DNA of 5,615 bases. It comes from an archaeon. GTDB taxonomy: Archaea > Thermoproteota > Bathyarchaeia > TCS64. A program made the translations under genes and the position numbers. Positions 4,914-5,615 of this stretch are shown here, one piece after another. Position 1 is the stretch's first letter, and each line of letters opens with the position of its first letter. The notes under the pieces are model-generated. The model searched no databases. It worked only from the letters and a program-made list of their open reading frames with translations, and was not told the DNA's origin. The stretch spans positions 1 to 5,615 of the forward strand of contig JAHLLU010000150.1 in the NCBI GenBank assembly GCA_020444005.1, given 5' to 3'.

Positions 4914-5615
4914 CTAGCTCACTAGGTGTAGTTTTTTCTGGCGACCAGCCATGAAGACAAGTTTCTCGCCGGTCCACCAAGCATCCTGTTCAAGGCTCAT
5001 GCGTACCTCTTGGTCATCCCACTCTGGTACCTTTCGCTTTGCGTTTAACTCGATGGCGTAACATGTGTCTGGGTGAAGCGGGTAATCTCCTCTGCCGGGT
5101 ACTCCATCTTGCTGGTCCCAGAGTCCAATGGTGGGTCCAGCTGCGTGCCCGTGAACCCCCAATGGATGGGTATAGATGCTGGGCTTCAAACCGTTTTTGT
5201 TTGCGTTATCCAAGGCTATCTTCAGTATCTCGTTACCTGTTCTTCCTGTCTTCATAGCTTCAGCGTGGTAATCCTGTAGCTTGTTTGCGTCAGCTAATGC
5301 GTCTTTGAGTCCTTGTGGTGCGTCTGTCTCACCCTGTTTGAGTACGTATGCGTTCTGCTGGACATCTGTAGCCATTCCCAGGTAAAAGAAGCCAACATCA
5401 CAGTGAAGCAAATCACCGCGATGAATCACCCCTGTCTTTTCTTTATCCTCGTAGCTGTCGCCATGTCCCTGTCTGTCTACTGTGGCTGGGAACCACATCT
5501 CGACACCCAAGTCTAGCATCTTTTGACGCATCCACCACTGAACATCATCAACGGTGGTAACCCCCGGTGTGATAACCTTGCTGCTGAATGCTTCCTGAAT
5601 GATTGCGTGGGTTAG
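4914..5615 (-). CDS. M24 family metallopeptidase (Xaa-Pro aminopeptidase-like), N-terminus cut by right edge
   Basis: The reading frame stays open to the right edge, so this is the C-terminal 233 residues of a longer protein; the ATG at 5531 is internal. The catalytic pita-bread domain of M24 peptidases is recognisable. Numbering from the first visible residue, KVITPGVTTVDDV (13-25) is the family entry block and WWMRQK follows. The dinuclear metal ligands are D73 in LLHCDVGF, D84 in MATDVQQ, a histidine in HPLGVHGHAAGP (H155 or H157), E189 in CYAIELN and E209 in RMSLEQDAWW. All five expected ligand types are present, so the enzyme should be active on the N-terminal side of Xaa-Pro or related peptides, or on a dipeptide. 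The TTVDDVxWWMRQK and LGVEMWFPATVD features fit a bacterial/archaeal Xaa-Pro-like branch rather than methionine aminopeptidase. It is cotranscribed with the abutting C_GCAxxG_C_C gene. Confidence 0.88.
   Translation of the reverse strand, partial: LTHAIIQEAFSSKVITPGVTTVDDVQWWMRQKMLDLGVEMWFPATVDRQGHGDSYEDKEKTGVIHRGDLLHCDVGFFYLGMATDVQQNAYVLKQGETDAPQGLKDALADANKLQDYHAEAMKTGRTGNEILKIALDNANKNGLKPSIYTHPLGVHGHAAGPTIGLWDQQDGVPGRGDYPLHPDTCYAIELNAKRKVPEWDDQEVRMSLEQDAWWTGEKLVFMAGRQKKLHLVS

Noticed and set aside
4476..4917. Plus-strand open frames of 83 and 93 residues, one with hydrophobic stretches that look membrane-like
   Set aside because: They are antisense to the C_GCAxxG_C_C gene, whose diagnostic cysteines are intact; the hydrophobicity is a by-product of the opposite strand's codons.
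5039..5516. Several 67-72-residue plus-strand frames, cysteine-rich
   Set aside because: They mirror the M24 peptidase frame, which contains all expected metal ligands, and they share no recognisable family features.
4914..5531. Taking the ATG at 5531 as the start of the M24 peptidase
   Set aside because: The frame continues upstream to the edge with family-typical sequence (KVITPGVTTVDDV, then WW), so that Met is internal and the gene is partial.
1..5615. tRNA, rRNA, CRISPR repeats, insertion-sequence ends or long direct repeats
   Set aside because: None was seen by eye on either strand; nearly all the sequence is accounted for by coding regions with recognisable proteins.

Overview
The window most likely comes from an archaeon; the phylum cannot be fixed from this sequence. 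Supporting signs are an Lhr-type superfamily-2 helicase at the left edge, TATA-like boxes placed for leaderless or short-leader transcripts between two divergent genes, frequent AGA/AGG arginine and ATA isoleucine codons, and GTG and TTG starts. No rRNA, tRNA, CRISPR array or mobile element is visible, and coding density is high. The longest stretches without a gene are about 83 and 86 bases.

Layout, left to right. Positions 1-325 (minus) hold the N-terminus of an Lhr-like DEAD/DEAH helicase that runs off the left edge. Positions 409-1371 (minus) encode a complete fold-type II PLP enzyme related to threonine synthase and cysteine synthase. A short divergent promoter region follows. Then comes a tight plus-strand three-gene cassette: a PP-loop ATP-pyrophosphatase-like protein with a cysteine cluster (1458-2816), a D-Ala-D-Ala-ligase-like ATP-grasp enzyme (2806-3816, 11-base overlap), and a GNAT acetyltransferase (3822-4418, 5-base gap). 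The right side is a minus-strand pair: an M24 metallopeptidase cut by the right edge (4914-5615) and, directly abutting it, a C_GCAxxG_C_C-family cysteine protein (4407-4913). The 3' end of that last gene overlaps the end of the GNAT gene by 12 bases.

The cassette is the most interesting part. An enzyme that probably adenylates a substrate, a carboxylate-amine ligase and an N-acyltransferase are translationally linked, and an amino-acid-forming or amino-acid-modifying PLP enzyme faces them across a shared 86-base promoter region. Together they look like a small biosynthetic pathway for a modified amino acid or short peptide. Two readings are offered as inference. One is a MurL/Ddl-like D-amino-acid or cell-wall-like pathway. 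The other is an analogue of the bacterial N-acetylglutaminylglutamine amide (NAGGN) osmolyte system, which also combines a synthetase of the PP-loop fold, ATP-grasp and GNAT activities with a peptidase. The actual product cannot be read from the sequence. The M24 peptidase and the C_GCAxxG_C_C protein may be unrelated neighbours.
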